Below, in pieces: positions 38,529 to 49,188 of a DNA stretch of 64,000 bases. The notes under the pieces are model-generated. The model saw only the letters and a program-made list of their open reading frames with translations. It ran no database searches and was not told the DNA's origin. Source of the stretch: Phocaeicola paurosaccharolyticus JCM 15092 (lineage in GTDB: Bacteria > Bacteroidota > Bacteroidia > Bacteroidales > Bacteroidaceae); the NCBI RefSeq assembly GCF_000613805.1, contig NZ_BAJR01000012.1, positions 20,465 to 84,464 on the forward strand, read 5' to 3'. The position numbers and the translations under genes are program-made. The first letter of the stretch is position 1, and each line of letters begins with the position of its first letter.

Positions 38529-39950
38529 ATGAAAAAAAGATTTTACAATAGAGTTATTATACTTGCTCTCTTAATATTAATTCCTGCATTAGCTATATGT
38601 AAAGGCGGCAGTAAGATAGATAAAGAGTTCAAGAAAAGCATTAAAATAGAGAGGAGTATAAAACGTACAAGCTTCCCTGCGAAGAGTTATAACATTGAAG
38701 ATTTCGGAGCAGTAAAGGAGAGCAAGGATAAGCCGGCTCATATTGCAATTAATAAGGCTATTGATCTGTGTAGCGAGAAAGGCGGAGGTTCAGTAATAAT
38801 ACCAAAAGGAATATATTACTGTGGTCCTATAACATTGAAAAGTAATGTAAACCTACATTTTGAAGATGGGGCTGTATTGAAATTCCTTACAGACCCAGAT
38901 CTATATTTCCCAGCAGTGCTTACAAGATGGGAAGGACTGGATTGCTATAATACTCATCCGCTTATATATGCAAATGGTGAGACAAATATTGCAATAACAG
39001 GAAAAGGTATTATTGATGGTCAGGCAACTAATGATAATTGGTGGGCAATGTGCGGAGCTCCTGCTTACGGATGGAAACCGGGAATGATTGCACAGAGAAA
39101 TGGTGGAAGAGAGAAGCTTCTAGCTTGGGCAGAGATGAAAGTACCTGTTGAAGAGAGAAGAATGGTTAAGGAGGATGGAATGAGACCACAACTTATCAAT
39201 TTTATACGCTGCAACACAATCCTGATTCAAGGAGTTACATTGCTTAACTCTCCTTTTTGGGTTATACATCCACTATTCTGCAAAAATTTGATTGTAAGTG
39301 GAGTAGATATTTTCAACAGAGGACCTAATGGCGACGGCTGTGATCCTGAGTCATCATCCAACATTCTTATTGAAGGATGTAAATTTGATACAGGAGATGA
39401 CTGTATAGCCATTAAATCCGGAAGAAATGAAGATGGTAGAAAATGGAAGGTGCCAAGTGAGAATATTGTTGTAAAAGATTGTCTGATGAAGAACGGACAT
39501 GGAGGTCTGGTAATTGGTAGTGAGATTTCGGGTGGAGCTAAAAATATATTCATCGAGAATTGTAAAATGGACAGCCCTCAACTCGACAGAGTTGTAAGAA
39601 TAAAGACCAGTACATGCCGCGGTGGAATAGTTGAGAAGGTTTATGCACGTAACATAGAGGTAGGTGAGTGTAAAGAGGCTGTATTGAGGATAAATTTAAG
39701 ATATGAGGAAAGGGAGAGATGCAACAGAGGATTCACACCTATAGTTCGTGATGTTCATCTTGATAACATTACATGTCAGAAGAGCGAATATGGAATAAAG
39801 ATTATTGGCCTCGATAAACCTGATTATGTATATAATATAAATGTAACAAATTGCAGCTTTAATAATGTGAAGAGTGGCGGAAATGATATCAAGGGAGCCA
39901 AAGATGTTAATATCAGCAACCTGTTAATCAACGGCAAACCTTCAAAATAG
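38529..39950 (+). CDS. GH28 polygalacturonase-type enzyme
   Basis: 473 residues with a hydrophobic signal region (ILALLILIPALAICKG). The beta-helix carries the GH28 motifs NGDGCDPESS, DTGDDCIAIKSGR, GHGGLVIGSE and RIK. It is intact, unlike its upstream paralogue. The Asn/Asp/Asp catalytic set is complete. It probably acts as an exo- or endo-polygalacturonase or rhamnogalacturonan hydrolase on oligosaccharides in the periplasm. Middle of the PUL B operon. Confidence 0.9.
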   Translation: MKKRFYNRVIILALLILIPALAICKGGSKIDKEFKKSIKIERSIKRTSFPAKSYNIEDFGAVKESKDKPAHIAINKAIDLCSEKGGGSVIIPKGIYYCGPITLKSNVNLHFEDGAVLKFLTDPDLYFPAVLTRWEGLDCYNTHPLIYANGETNIAITGKGIIDGQATNDNWWAMCGAPAYGWKPGMIAQRNGGREKLLAWAEMKVPVEERRMVKEDGMRPQLINFIRCNTILIQGVTLLNSPFWVIHPLFCKNLIVSGVDIFNRGPNGDGCDPESSSNILIEGCKFDTGDDCIAIKSGRNEDGRKWKVPSENIVVKDCLMKNGHGGLVIGSEISGGAKNIFIENCKMDSPQLDRVVRIKTSTCRGGIVEKVYARNIEVGECKEAVLRINLRYEERERCNRGFTPIVRDVHLDNITCQKSEYGIKIIGLDKPDYVYNINVTNCSFNNVKSGGNDIKGAKDVNISNLLINGKPSK

Positions 39951-40034
39951 ATAAGTGGTAAATTAATATTATAGCTCTCTTTACAACATATTTGTTGTAT
40001 ATACTTTGTATAACACTTAATTAAAATAATCATT

Positions 40035-41225
40035 ATGATAACCTTGAGAAAAACACTTTTTTTGTTTTTTACTCTTTTTGTTGCAGGGAGCTCCTTTGCA
40101 CAGAAAAGCAGTAACAAATTATGGTCCGTAAGAATGGCGGAATCAGAAATGAGCCGATACCCTCAGTCTTGGCAACTGGACTTTCAGACAAGATTGAAAT
40201 GGGACTATTGTCATGGTCTTGAACTGCAGGCTTTTCTTGATTTATATGACGCATATAATGATAAGAAATACTTCGATTATGCAGTTTCTTATGCTGATAC
40301 AATGGTCTGTGAAGACGGTAGCATTAAAACCTATACACTTAACGAATATAATATAGATAGACTTAACTCAGGTAAGATACTTTTCAGAATCTATGAGCAG
40401 ACAAAAAATGATAAGTACAAAAAAGCTTTGGACCTGCTTCGCTTACAACTTGATACTCATCCGCGTAATGCTGACGGAGGATTGTGGCACAAGAAGATAT
40501 ACGAAAATCAGATGTGGCTCGACGGGCTCTATATGGGACAGCCTTTTTATGCAGAGTATTCATTACGTAATAACCGTGTAAATGATTATAAGGATATAAT
40601 CAACCAGTTTGTTACTGTAGCTCGCCATACTTATGATGCAAAGAATGATGTTTATCGTCATGCTTGTGATGTTAGCCGCAGAGAAAGATGGGCAGACAAG
40701 GTAACAGGTCAGTCTCAGCACTGTTGGGGAAGAGCTTTAGGTTGGTATGGTATGGCATGTGTAGATGCACTTGATTTTATACCACAGCATGAAGTTGGAC
40801 GTGATTCAGTCATCTCTATATTAAACAATATCGCAAGAATGATTAAGAATAGACAGGATAATAAATCCGGTGTTTGGTATCAGGTTATCGACAGAAGTGG
40901 AGACAAAGGAAATTATCTTGAATCATCTTGCTCTACAATGTTTGTTTATACACTTCTAAAAGCTATAAGAAAAGGGTATATCTCAAAAGAGTATCTTCCT
41001 GTTGCCGAAAAAGGATACAAAGGGATAATAAAAACCTTTATTCGTGAAGAGGAAAATGGAAATATAAAGATTATAAATGCCTGTGCTGTTGCCGGACTTG
41101 GAGGAAGCAGTTATAGAATGGGTGATTATAACTATTATATAAATGAGAAGATAAGAGAAAATGATGCAAAGGCAGTGGCTCCATTTATAATGGCTAGTCT
41201 TGAGTGGGAAAGATTAAACAAATAA
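40035..41225 (+). CDS. GH105 unsaturated rhamnogalacturonyl/galacturonyl hydrolase
   Basis: 396 residues, signal peptide ending SSFAQK. The (alpha/alpha)6 fold of GH105 is clear: KWDYCHGLELQA, GGLWHKKIYENQMWLDGLYMGQPF (with the catalytic Asp in WLDGLYM) and SQHCWGRALGWYGM. It removes the 4,5-unsaturated uronic acid left by pectin lyases. Because it is exported, the unsaturated galacturonate is released outside the cytoplasm. It precedes the pectinesterase gene, and their ends nearly meet. Confidence 0.92.
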   Translation: MITLRKTLFLFFTLFVAGSSFAQKSSNKLWSVRMAESEMSRYPQSWQLDFQTRLKWDYCHGLELQAFLDLYDAYNDKKYFDYAVSYADTMVCEDGSIKTYTLNEYNIDRLNSGKILFRIYEQTKNDKYKKALDLLRLQLDTHPRNADGGLWHKKIYENQMWLDGLYMGQPFYAEYSLRNNRVNDYKDIINQFVTVARHTYDAKNDVYRHACDVSRRERWADKVTGQSQHCWGRALGWYGMACVDALDFIPQHEVGRDSVISILNNIARMIKNRQDNKSGVWYQVIDRSGDKGNYLESSCSTMFVYTLLKAIRKGYISKEYLPVAEKGYKGIIKTFIREEENGNIKIINACAVAGLGGSSYRMGDYNYYINEKIRENDAKAVAPFIMASLEWERLNK

Positions 41226-41236
41226 ACTGCACGATA

Positions 41237-42184
41237 ATGAAGAAGATTATATTGCTGATTCTTTGTGCCATTCTATCAGTTCCGACTTTCGCAGATGGAG
41301 CTGATACTATTGTTGTTGCCAGAGACGGATCAGGAAAATTTCGCACTGTTCAGGAAGCTGTTGAGAGTGCTAGGGCATTTATGGACTATACTGTAACTAT
41401 ATTTGTCAAGAAGGGAGTATATAAAGAGAAAGTAATTGTTCCATCATGGCTTGAGAATATTGAAATAATAGGTGAGGATAGGGATAACACAATTATTACC
41501 TACGATGATCATGCCAACATCAATAAGATGGGGACATTCAGAACCTATACAGTAAAGGTTGAGGGAAATGGAATCACCTTTAGAAACATTACTATAGAGA
41601 ACAATGCTGCTCAGTTAGGACAGGCTGTTGCACTTCATACTGAGGGTGACAGACTGAAATTTATTAATTGCCGTTTCCTTGGCAATCAGGATACTATATA
41701 TACAGGTACTCCTAAGACAAGACTCTATTTCAAGGATTGTTATATAGAAGGAACTACAGATTTCATCTTTGGACCATCTACTGCTCTTTTCGATGATTGT
41801 GTAATTCATTGCAAGAGGAACTCATATATCACTGCCGCATCTACTCCTAAAGATGTGAAGTATGGATACATATTCAGAAAGTGCAAAATTACAGCTGCTG
41901 AAGGAGTCAATAAGGTATACCTTGGACGCCCTTGGCGTCCATATGCTTATACTCTCTTTATGGAGTGTGAGCTAGGCAATTTTATACTACCTGAAGGATG
42001 GCATAACTGGGGTAAGAAAGAGAATGAGCAGACAGCAAGATACCTTGAATATAAAAATTACGGTGCTGGTGCTGATAGAAAAGCAAGACATCAGTGGAGT
42101 CGTGAAATTAGCAAGAGTGAGATGAAGGATTTATCGATAGGCTCAATATTCTCAGTCAACGACAATTGGAATCCATTAAACTGA
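41237..42184 (+). CDS. CE8 pectin methylesterase
   Basis: 315 residues from the ATG at 41237, where the signal peptide begins (ILLILCAILSVPTFADG); an upstream in-frame ATG at 41204 has no signal and overlaps the GH105 end. The four CE8 motifs are present: QAVALHTEGDR, FLGNQDTIY, TTDFIFGPSTALFDDC (both catalytic Asp) and LGRPWRPYA (Arg). It removes methyl esters from homogalacturonan, making it accessible to GH28 and lyases. Last enzyme gene before the SusCD genes. Confidence 0.92.
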   Translation: MKKIILLILCAILSVPTFADGADTIVVARDGSGKFRTVQEAVESARAFMDYTVTIFVKKGVYKEKVIVPSWLENIEIIGEDRDNTIITYDDHANINKMGTFRTYTVKVEGNGITFRNITIENNAAQLGQAVALHTEGDRLKFINCRFLGNQDTIYTGTPKTRLYFKDCYIEGTTDFIFGPSTALFDDCVIHCKRNSYITAASTPKDVKYGYIFRKCKITAAEGVNKVYLGRPWRPYAYTLFMECELGNFILPEGWHNWGKKENEQTARYLEYKNYGAGADRKARHQWSREISKSEMKDLSIGSIFSVNDNWNPLN

Positions 42185-42241
42185 TTTATTTCCATAATAT
42201 AATGATTAGCTTTTTTCTGTCTAAATGATATGAAAAAAGGG

Positions 42242-42273
42242 AGTCTATGGTAAATTACTTAATACCATAGACT
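42242..42273 (+). terminator. Hairpin between CE8 and SusC genes
   Basis: A perfect 11-bp stem (AGTCTATGGTA at 42242-42252 with its complement at 42263-42273) with a ten-base loop. No clear T-tract follows, so it may be a terminator, an RNA end or a regulatory hairpin ahead of susC. Confidence 0.45.
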
Positions 42274-42365
42274 AAATATGCTATATTTAATGAAATATTT
42301 TAACGAAAGTTCAAAAATTCCACATAAAAGCCTAAAAAAACTACATCGAAAGAGTTCTATATCGA

Positions 42366-42373
42366 TATTTTTG
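42366..42373 (+). promoter_or_regulatory. -7 box for the SusC/SusD genes
   Basis: TATTTTTG matches TAnnTTTG and lies 52 bases before the ATG at 42425, so the pair may have its own promoter. No -33 box was found. Confidence 0.4.
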
Positions 42374-42424
42374 GAATAATTAATAAAGTTGACAGACTTA
42401 ATTAAAACTATAAAAACACAGTTT

Positions 42425-45400
42425 ATGGATCAAAAAGTATTATTTAGAAGATTAGCTTCAACACTTTTGTTAAGCTTGCTTTGCCTAATTTCTTTTGCTC
42501 AGGGACATAATGCTATCGGTATTATAAAAGATACTGCCGGCGAACCTATGATAGGTGTTAATGTCACTGTTAAAGGAACTACTAACGGAACCGTCACAGA
42601 TCTGGATGGTAAATTTACAATTCAAAACGTACCAAATAATGCAACTCTGGTCGTTTCGTATATCGGATATTTAACTCAAAATGTCAGTTTTACGGGACAG
42701 AAGAACATTAATATCATCATGAAAGAGGATAACAAGACTCTTGATGAGGTAGTTGTTATCGGTTATGGTACAGTAAAGAGAAGAGATCTTACTGGTTCTG
42801 TTGCTTCTGTATCAGGCGAGAAGTTGGCTGCTAACCCTGTAGCTAACGTTGCTCAAGCATTGCAGGGACAACTTCCTGGTGTTTCTGTTATCTCTCAGGA
42901 CGGTCGCCCTGGAGCTGCTATGTCAATCCGTGTACGTGGAGGTGGTTCAATAACTCAATCTAATGACCCTCTATTTATTGTTGACGGAGTTCAGGTAAGT
43001 AATATCAACGATATCCCTGCAGACAATATTGAGAGCATCGATGTACTGAAAGATGCAGCTTCAACTGCTATTTATGGTGCTCGTGGTGCTAACGGTGTTA
43101 TCTTGGTTACTACTAAAGGTGGTCAGGAAGGTAAAGTTACTGTAAAATATAATGGTTACTTCCAGATCAAGGAGAACCCTGAAGTACTTGAAACTATGAG
43201 TGCATACGACCATGTATATACAACTTGGGCTTATGCAACTGCTTATGGTGAATCATACGGTGAAGGTATAGCTGAATATTACGGCTTAGGCTCAAAGTAT
43301 GGTAACCACCTGAACGATTATAAAAATGTGACTGCACATAACTATATCAATGACCTTATGCAGTCTGCACAATCATGGAACCATGACCTTTCATTGAGTG
43401 GAGGTACTGATAAGACTAAGTTTTATGCCTCTTTAAACTATATGGATGATGAGGGTATCCGTGTTAAATCAGGTTTCAGCCGTTGGAATGCAAACTTCAA
43501 GATTACACAGAAGATTAATAAAGCATTGACATCTGACTTTGATATACGTTACTCAGAAACTAAGTTAGATGGAGCAAGCTTCGGTAATGCTACTTCTGCT
43601 TACACATACAGACCAATCGATGAACCATTAGGAACAGGTGAGTTTGGTTTGATGGGTAATGGTAGTGGTAACGTTGAATCTGTAAACAATCCGGTTAATG
43701 TTCTTAATAACAGTGATTATATCAGAAATAATTATCGTATCCATGGTAGAGGCGCTCTTACATGGAATGTAATTAAAGGTTTGATTGCAAAAACAGAACT
43801 TTCTCTTAACAGAAACTGGAGTGAGACAAAGACATGGAATCATGCATTGACAGAGAATGATTACAGCAATGCTAAATTAAAGAAGGGTGATGGCTACGGA
43901 GTACGTTGGGCTACAACTCTTAATTATGAAGTTCAAGGTTTAGGTGATGACAATAGCCTCTCTTTCCTTGTTGGTAACGAGATGCTTGCTTCAAAATCTA
44001 ACTCTTCTGAAATATATGGTTATGCATACCCTTATTCCTTTAGTATGGAGGATGCATTTGGTATGATAAGCAATACTAATGCTGACAAGGATCATGGTAA
44101 GGATTATTTCTCAACTACGGTTGGTACTCCTAAAAAGACACTCTCTTGGTTCGGTCGTGCAAACTATTCATATAAAGGTAAATACCTGTTGACTGCTACT
44201 TTCCGTGCTGATGGATCTTCAAACTTCGCACCTAACCACCAGTGGGGTTACTTCCCTGCAGCTGCTGTGGCATGGCGTATCTCTGATGAGTCATTCCTAG
44301 AAGGTGCAAAAGATTGGTTGGACAATTTGAAACTTCGTGTATCTTATGGTACTTCAGGTGCTGATGAAATTTCTTCTTCTCTATGGAAAGAGACATGGAC
44401 TACTAAACAGCAATTAATAGATGGAAATCAGGTTACTACATATATCCCTGGTGAGATGAAGGCTAATCCTGATTTGAAGTGGGAGACAACTATTTCACGT
44501 AATATAGGTCTTGATTTCGGTTTCTGGAATAATCGTCTTCGTGGTAGCATTGACTTGTACCGCAATTCAACAAAAGATATTCTTATGAAGGTTCCTACAG
44601 ATGCTTCATCTGGTTATAGCTATCAGTTCCAGAATGTTGGTGAGACTACAAACAAGGGTCTTGAACTTGCTTTGGGTGCTGATCTTGTAAGATCTAAGGA
44701 CTTTAACCTCGCATTAAACGTAACTTATAACTATAATAAGAATAATGTAGAAAAGCTTCTTGAAGGTGTTATGGCCGATACAAATACAGGATGGGGTTCA
44801 ACAATGCGTAAACCAGCATACGACTATATCATCCGTGAAGGTAAGCCTGTTGGAACAATTCAAGGATTCAAAGCTATCGGATTCTATACTGTTGATGACT
44901 TCAATTACGAGAATGGTAAATATGTTTTGAAATCAGGTATTCCAGACAATAAACTTGTGAACTATCCAAATGGTGTCAATGTTTTGGCTCCTGCAGGACA
45001 GATTGCTATCCCTGGTGCAGTGAAATTTGCTAATGTTAATGGTGATGACGTAGTAGATGCAGGTGATGCAACTATTATCGGCGAATGTATGCCAAAACAT
45101 ACCGGTGGTTTCACATTAAGCGGTAACTGGAAATCAATAGACTTCTCTGCAGGCTTTACTTATCAGATTGGTGGAGATATCTATAATGCAAACTCTATGC
45201 ACTCTATGATGGGTAATAAGGATACATCATTCGGCCAGAACCGTCTTGGTTTCATTGCAGATACATACAGATATTATGATGTTGATGCTAATGGTAACCT
45301 TGTATTTGTACCAGAACCTGCAGCACTTAGTGCACTGAATGCTAATGCTAAATATGCTACATTCTTCTGTGAATATGGTCTTACTACTTCAGAGTTTATT

Positions 45401-45661
45401 GAAGATGCTTCTTACCTCCGTCTTAACACACTTACATTGGGTTATACATTCCCTAAGTCTTTGATGAAGAAAGTCGGAATACAGAATGCACGTCTCTACT
45501 TTACAGGAAACAACCTATTATGCATTGATGGTTATTCTGGTATTGATCCTGATGTTAATACAGGAAAAGACGGTGTCAATGGATTCCCTACTCCAAGTTA
45601 TGACTATCAATCTTATCCGAAAGCTAGGACATATACTTTCGGTGTTAATTTAACATTCTAA
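42425..45661 (+). CDS. SusC/RagA-like TonB-dependent transporter, PUL B
   Basis: 1078 residues from the ATG at 42425 (signal peptide SLLCLISFAQG); a longer frame starts at 42389. Domains: carboxypeptidase-regulatory-like (GEPMIGVNVTVKGTTNGTVTD), TonB box/plug (TLDEVVVIGYGTVKRRDLTG; VLKDAASTAIYGARGANGVILVTTKGG) and a barrel ending FGVNLTF. It imports pectin oligosaccharides with the SusD protein. The barrel and the PUL A transporter are clearly different paralogues. The SusD gene begins 17 bases after the stop. Confidence 0.95.
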   Translation: MDQKVLFRRLASTLLLSLLCLISFAQGHNAIGIIKDTAGEPMIGVNVTVKGTTNGTVTDLDGKFTIQNVPNNATLVVSYIGYLTQNVSFTGQKNINIIMKEDNKTLDEVVVIGYGTVKRRDLTGSVASVSGEKLAANPVANVAQALQGQLPGVSVISQDGRPGAAMSIRVRGGGSITQSNDPLFIVDGVQVSNINDIPADNIESIDVLKDAASTAIYGARGANGVILVTTKGGQEGKVTVKYNGYFQIKENPEVLETMSAYDHVYTTWAYATAYGESYGEGIAEYYGLGSKYGNHLNDYKNVTAHNYINDLMQSAQSWNHDLSLSGGTDKTKFYASLNYMDDEGIRVKSGFSRWNANFKITQKINKALTSDFDIRYSETKLDGASFGNATSAYTYRPIDEPLGTGEFGLMGNGSGNVESVNNPVNVLNNSDYIRNNYRIHGRGALTWNVIKGLIAKTELSLNRNWSETKTWNHALTENDYSNAKLKKGDGYGVRWATTLNYEVQGLGDDNSLSFLVGNEMLASKSNSSEIYGYAYPYSFSMEDAFGMISNTNADKDHGKDYFSTTVGTPKKTLSWFGRANYSYKGKYLLTATFRADGSSNFAPNHQWGYFPAAAVAWRISDESFLEGAKDWLDNLKLRVSYGTSGADEISSSLWKETWTTKQQLIDGNQVTTYIPGEMKANPDLKWETTISRNIGLDFGFWNNRLRGSIDLYRNSTKDILMKVPTDASSGYSYQFQNVGETTNKGLELALGADLVRSKDFNLALNVTYNYNKNNVEKLLEGVMADTNTGWGSTMRKPAYDYIIREGKPVGTIQGFKAIGFYTVDDFNYENGKYVLKSGIPDNKLVNYPNGVNVLAPAGQIAIPGAVKFANVNGDDVVDAGDATIIGECMPKHTGGFTLSGNWKSIDFSAGFTYQIGGDIYNANSMHSMMGNKDTSFGQNRLGFIADTYRYYDVDANGNLVFVPEPAALSALNANAKYATFFCEYGLTTSEFIEDASYLRLNTLTLGYTFPKSLMKKVGIQNARLYFTGNNLLCIDGYSGIDPDVNTGKDGVNGFPTPSYDYQSYPKARTYTFGVNLTF

Positions 45662-45678
45662 AAATGGAGGCAAACAGT

Positions 45679-47826
45679 ATGAAAAAAATATTATATTCAA
45701 CATTATGTATAGCAGCTCTGTTTACTGCTACTTCTTGTAACGACTATTTGGATGCAGAGTCTCCTTCTGTTGTTGATGCCGATTTTGTCTTCTCAAATGA
45801 TGTAACAACACGTGCAGCACTTACCGGAGGATATTTCGACTGGAGAACAGTAGCCAATGGTCAGGTGTTTGGAGATGGTAACTTCTATGCTCTTGATGCT
45901 TGCGGTTCGGATATTGAACGTCATCCTGAGGGTTACAATAATCAGTTGCCACGTCATATACCGGAATCTTTCTATGAGAATGGTACAGCTATGAGTTCAT
46001 ACTATCCTGACTCATATCTTAACTATTTCAAAGATGATGATAAAAATGCATACAACATGCTATTTGGTGTTGTAGGTAAAGCCAATGCTGTTATTACTGC
46101 AATGGAGAACTCGAAGAACTTCGAATCTATAGAAAAAGCTACAACACCTACTGCTCTTAGCCAGATGTACGGTGAAGCTATTGCTCTTAAGGCAACAGTA
46201 TATCGTGAACTTATTAAGTACTACGGTGATGTTCCTTATATCGATAAGTTCGGTGAGACTGCAAAGAACCTCTCTCCACGTGACTCAATATATGATGTAC
46301 TTATAGCAAAACTTGAGAAGGTAGAGAACCTTATGTTCCCTATAGGATCTATTCCGGGAATTGAGGCTGCCAACAAGAGCTATTTCTCTAAAACTTATGT
46401 TCAGGGACTTATTGGCCGTTTGTGTCTTGAGGCAGGTGGATACCAGACTCGTCGTGACGATATTAAACCTGTAAGTGGTGCCGGAACTGCACTTACTATT
46501 GAGACTAAAGGCCAGGCTCATGATGGAGCAACTTACGGAAGACGTAGTGACTGGAAAGATCTTTATACTAAAGCTAAAGGTGCATATTCACGTCTGTTGG
46601 CAAATCCAGGAAGAGCAATATTCCATCCTACAGACCCTCGTGGTGCTAAAGATGGTAAGGGACGTGTACTTGGTAATCCATACCAATATTTCTTCCAGCA
46701 GATGCATGATGATGATTTAGCTTATGCTGATGAGTCTATATATGAATATCCACAACAGCAGGGTAACGATAGTGATGCACGTTCATATGCTCACGGACGT
46801 CCTTGTACCGGTAGTAACAACCAATACCCAAATAAGGCTTACGGTCAGGCTCGTATAAATCCTGCATACTACTATGGTATGTTCGATCCAAATGACATGC
46901 GTCGTGATGTAGCTGTAACTGTTACTGGTAGTGTGGGTGCTAAAGGTGTTGAGCAGATTTTGGCTTTCACTCCTGGTGCTCAGGCTAAGGGTGGTGGTCC
47001 TTCATTGAATAAATGGGATGAGAACCGTCAGAAAACTGTTTGGATTGCTAAACAACGTAATTCAGGTATCAATGGTCCATATATGCGTATCTCTGAAATC
47101 TATTTAGGATATGCTGAAGTTTGTGCTGCACTTGGTGACGATGCTACTGCAAAACAGTACTTGGTATCTATTCGTGAGCGTTCATTCCCTGCTGGAAAGG
47201 CTAATACAGATGCATTTATTACAAAATGCGGAAGCATGCTTGATGCAGTTATTGAAGAACGTGGCTTCGAATTTGCTGGTGAGGGCGACCGTCGTTTCAC
47301 ACTTATCCGTACAGGTATGCTTGCTGACAGAATCCAGAAAATTAAGGAACTTACTAAGAGTATGATGGATGGATTAGCTAAAGATGGATACTATAGATTC
47401 GATAATGGTAATGTTATCTCTTCATATATCTGGACTAAGAACGTAGATGCTAAAACTCAATATGGTTATAGATTAACAGCTCAGGCTCCTGATAACAGTG
47501 ATCCTGTATTGTTCCCAGGTTGGAGAGGACAGAATGATGCTTGGGAATCTTATGGACTCGACTATAAGACAGATAAACCTCTTACAAACGTTGCTATAAA
47601 GGGTCTGTTTACTCCTGTAACAGAAGATGATGCAACAATGAAGGGCCAGGGTTATACAAAAGTTAGCTGGGGTGCTGACCTTTTGAAGAACAAAACAGAA
47701 TATTATGATAATCTGTTCAAAGGTTTTGAACCGGGTAATTATGATAAAGCTCCTATCTATTTGATCGCACTTCCTCCTAACACAGTAGGTGCTGGTTATA
47801 CAAATGGCTATGGATTCGGTAAATAA
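45679..47826 (+). CDS. SusD/RagB-like surface lipoprotein, PUL B
   Basis: 715 residues. The ATG at 45679 is chosen because GGAGG at 45666-45670 lies 8 bases upstream and the lipoprotein signal (LYSTLCIAALFTATSC) begins there; an alternative ATG at 45664 adds five residues. Body and ending are those of RagB/SusD (EERGFEFAGEGDRRFTLIRTGML). It is rather long for SusD (usually 500-600) and binds pectin-derived glycans on the surface. A terminator follows. Confidence 0.93.
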   Translation: MKKILYSTLCIAALFTATSCNDYLDAESPSVVDADFVFSNDVTTRAALTGGYFDWRTVANGQVFGDGNFYALDACGSDIERHPEGYNNQLPRHIPESFYENGTAMSSYYPDSYLNYFKDDDKNAYNMLFGVVGKANAVITAMENSKNFESIEKATTPTALSQMYGEAIALKATVYRELIKYYGDVPYIDKFGETAKNLSPRDSIYDVLIAKLEKVENLMFPIGSIPGIEAANKSYFSKTYVQGLIGRLCLEAGGYQTRRDDIKPVSGAGTALTIETKGQAHDGATYGRRSDWKDLYTKAKGAYSRLLANPGRAIFHPTDPRGAKDGKGRVLGNPYQYFFQQMHDDDLAYADESIYEYPQQQGNDSDARSYAHGRPCTGSNNQYPNKAYGQARINPAYYYGMFDPNDMRRDVAVTVTGSVGAKGVEQILAFTPGAQAKGGGPSLNKWDENRQKTVWIAKQRNSGINGPYMRISEIYLGYAEVCAALGDDATAKQYLVSIRERSFPAGKANTDAFITKCGSMLDAVIEERGFEFAGEGDRRFTLIRTGMLADRIQKIKELTKSMMDGLAKDGYYRFDNGNVISSYIWTKNVDAKTQYGYRLTAQAPDNSDPVLFPGWRGQNDAWESYGLDYKTDKPLTNVAIKGLFTPVTEDDATMKGQGYTKVSWGADLLKNKTEYYDNLFKGFEPGNYDKAPIYLIALPPNTVGAGYTNGYGFGK

Positions 47827-47846
47827 ATAGATCTTTTAATGTTTTA

Positions 47847-47881
47847 GAGGCCGCAGGAGTGATCTTGCGGCTTCTTCTTTT
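47847..47881 (+). terminator. Terminator after the SusCD pair
   Basis: Arms 47847-47858 and 47863-47874 (GGCCGC paired with GCGGCT) form a 12-bp stem with two wobble pairs, followed by a T-rich stretch to 47881. Confidence 0.7.
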
Positions 47882-47987
47882 TATAAAAAAGATAGGACTA
47901 ATGTGAACTGAGATGTAGTAAGTTTATTCCGGAACCTAAATATTTTTGTGGCAGAATCATGTAACGTCAATCTGAATGTATTTTATG

Positions 47988-49109
47988 TTAGTTTCTGAAC
48001 CTGAATATTGTTGTGGAGGTGAATTTCTCTCCGGGACGTAACGCTGTACTTGGGAACTGAGGCTTATTTGGACTGTCTGCAAAATGCATTGTTTCAAAGC
48101 AGATGGAGTTTCGTCTGACATATGTTATTCCCGATTTTCCAATTATTTTAGAATTATGTCCATTGGCAGTATATATGTGAAGACCTGGTTCCGTGGTATA
48201 AACTTCCATCACTCTTCCGCTTTTTTTATCTTTTATTCGTGCAGCCATCTTATCGATATCACCATTACTGTTCAATTTCCATGTATGATCATATCCGCCT
48301 GTAACTTTCAATTGTTGGTTATCATCATCTATATTATCACCAATATGATGCATACATCTGAAATCAAAAGGACTATTCTTAACTGATATCATTCTGCCGG
48401 TAACGCATTTATCATTATCATATTCAGCTATGCTGTCGCCGTAGACGAATAACTTCTGGTCGGTTATGCTCTTGTTAAGATCCCCTGATATATTGAAGAA
48501 TGAATGGTTAGATGGGTTTAGGACTGTTGGTTTATCTGTTGTTGCCTCATAATTTATTATCAGCTCATTGCGTTCCGATAGTGTGTATGTGACAGAGATG
48601 TCTAAATTGCCCGGAAAGCCATTCTCTCCGTCAACAGATAGATAAGATAGCTTAACCGTGTTGCCATTGGTCTCTACAATATTCCACACTTTATCAGCAA
48701 AGCCTGGTGTTCCGCCATGAGCACAATGTCCATTTCCACCTGCTTGCAGTTTGTATTCGATACCGTCCAAAGTGAACTTCGCACCTAGTATTCGTCCGAT
48801 ATATCTTCCTACCAATGCTCCGAAGTTTTGTTTTATTTTCTGATAGTCCGCAATGCTGTCGAATCCGCATACTACATCTTCAAAATTTCCATTCCTGTCG
48901 GCTGCCATTATGGAGACAATTCTTGCTCCATAATTGGTAACATAAACCTTCATACCCTTACTGTTGGATATTTTAATGAGTGAGATATCCTTTCCATACA
49001 GTGAGGATTCAAAGTTTTTATGTTTAATATTCGATGGTATGTAGAGAGTATTCTGAGCATACGATGATGTAATGCATGAGAAGGCGAGTATGTATATTAT
49101 TTTTTTCAT
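47988..49109 (-). CDS. Aldose 1-epimerase (mutarotase), exported
   Basis: 373 residues from the ATG at 49109, where the signal peptide begins (YILAFSCITSSYAQN); a start at 49133 would lie inside a terminator hairpin. Galactose-mutarotase fold with HGGTPGFADKVW, LNPSNHSFFNISG and the terminal catalytic Glu in FETMHFADSPNKPQFPST. It interconverts alpha and beta sugar anomers, here in the periplasm, so freed sugars can be imported or used faster. It lies downstream of the KdgF-like cupin on the same strand, oriented against the pectin operons. Confidence 0.9.
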   Translation of the reverse strand: MKKIIYILAFSCITSSYAQNTLYIPSNIKHKNFESSLYGKDISLIKISNSKGMKVYVTNYGARIVSIMAADRNGNFEDVVCGFDSIADYQKIKQNFGALVGRYIGRILGAKFTLDGIEYKLQAGGNGHCAHGGTPGFADKVWNIVETNGNTVKLSYLSVDGENGFPGNLDISVTYTLSERNELIINYEATTDKPTVLNPSNHSFFNISGDLNKSITDQKLFVYGDSIAEYDNDKCVTGRMISVKNSPFDFRCMHHIGDNIDDDNQQLKVTGGYDHTWKLNSNGDIDKMAARIKDKKSGRVMEVYTTEPGLHIYTANGHNSKIIGKSGITYVRRNSICFETMHFADSPNKPQFPSTALRPGEKFTSTTIFRFRN

Positions 49110-49111
49110 CC

Positions 49112-49157
49112 CTGTAAAAATAAGACAGGTCATCCTAAATTAAATAAGATGACCTGT
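49112..49157 (-). terminator. Hairpin between the KdgF-like and mutarotase genes
   Basis: A perfect 10-bp stem (ACAGGTCATC at 49125-49134, complement at 49148-49157). On the minus strand it is followed by CTTATTTTTAC, so it can end the cupin transcript or reduce read-through into the mutarotase gene. Confidence 0.65.
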
Positions 49158-49188
49158 GGTTATAAAGCATCAAAATAGTTATTCCATG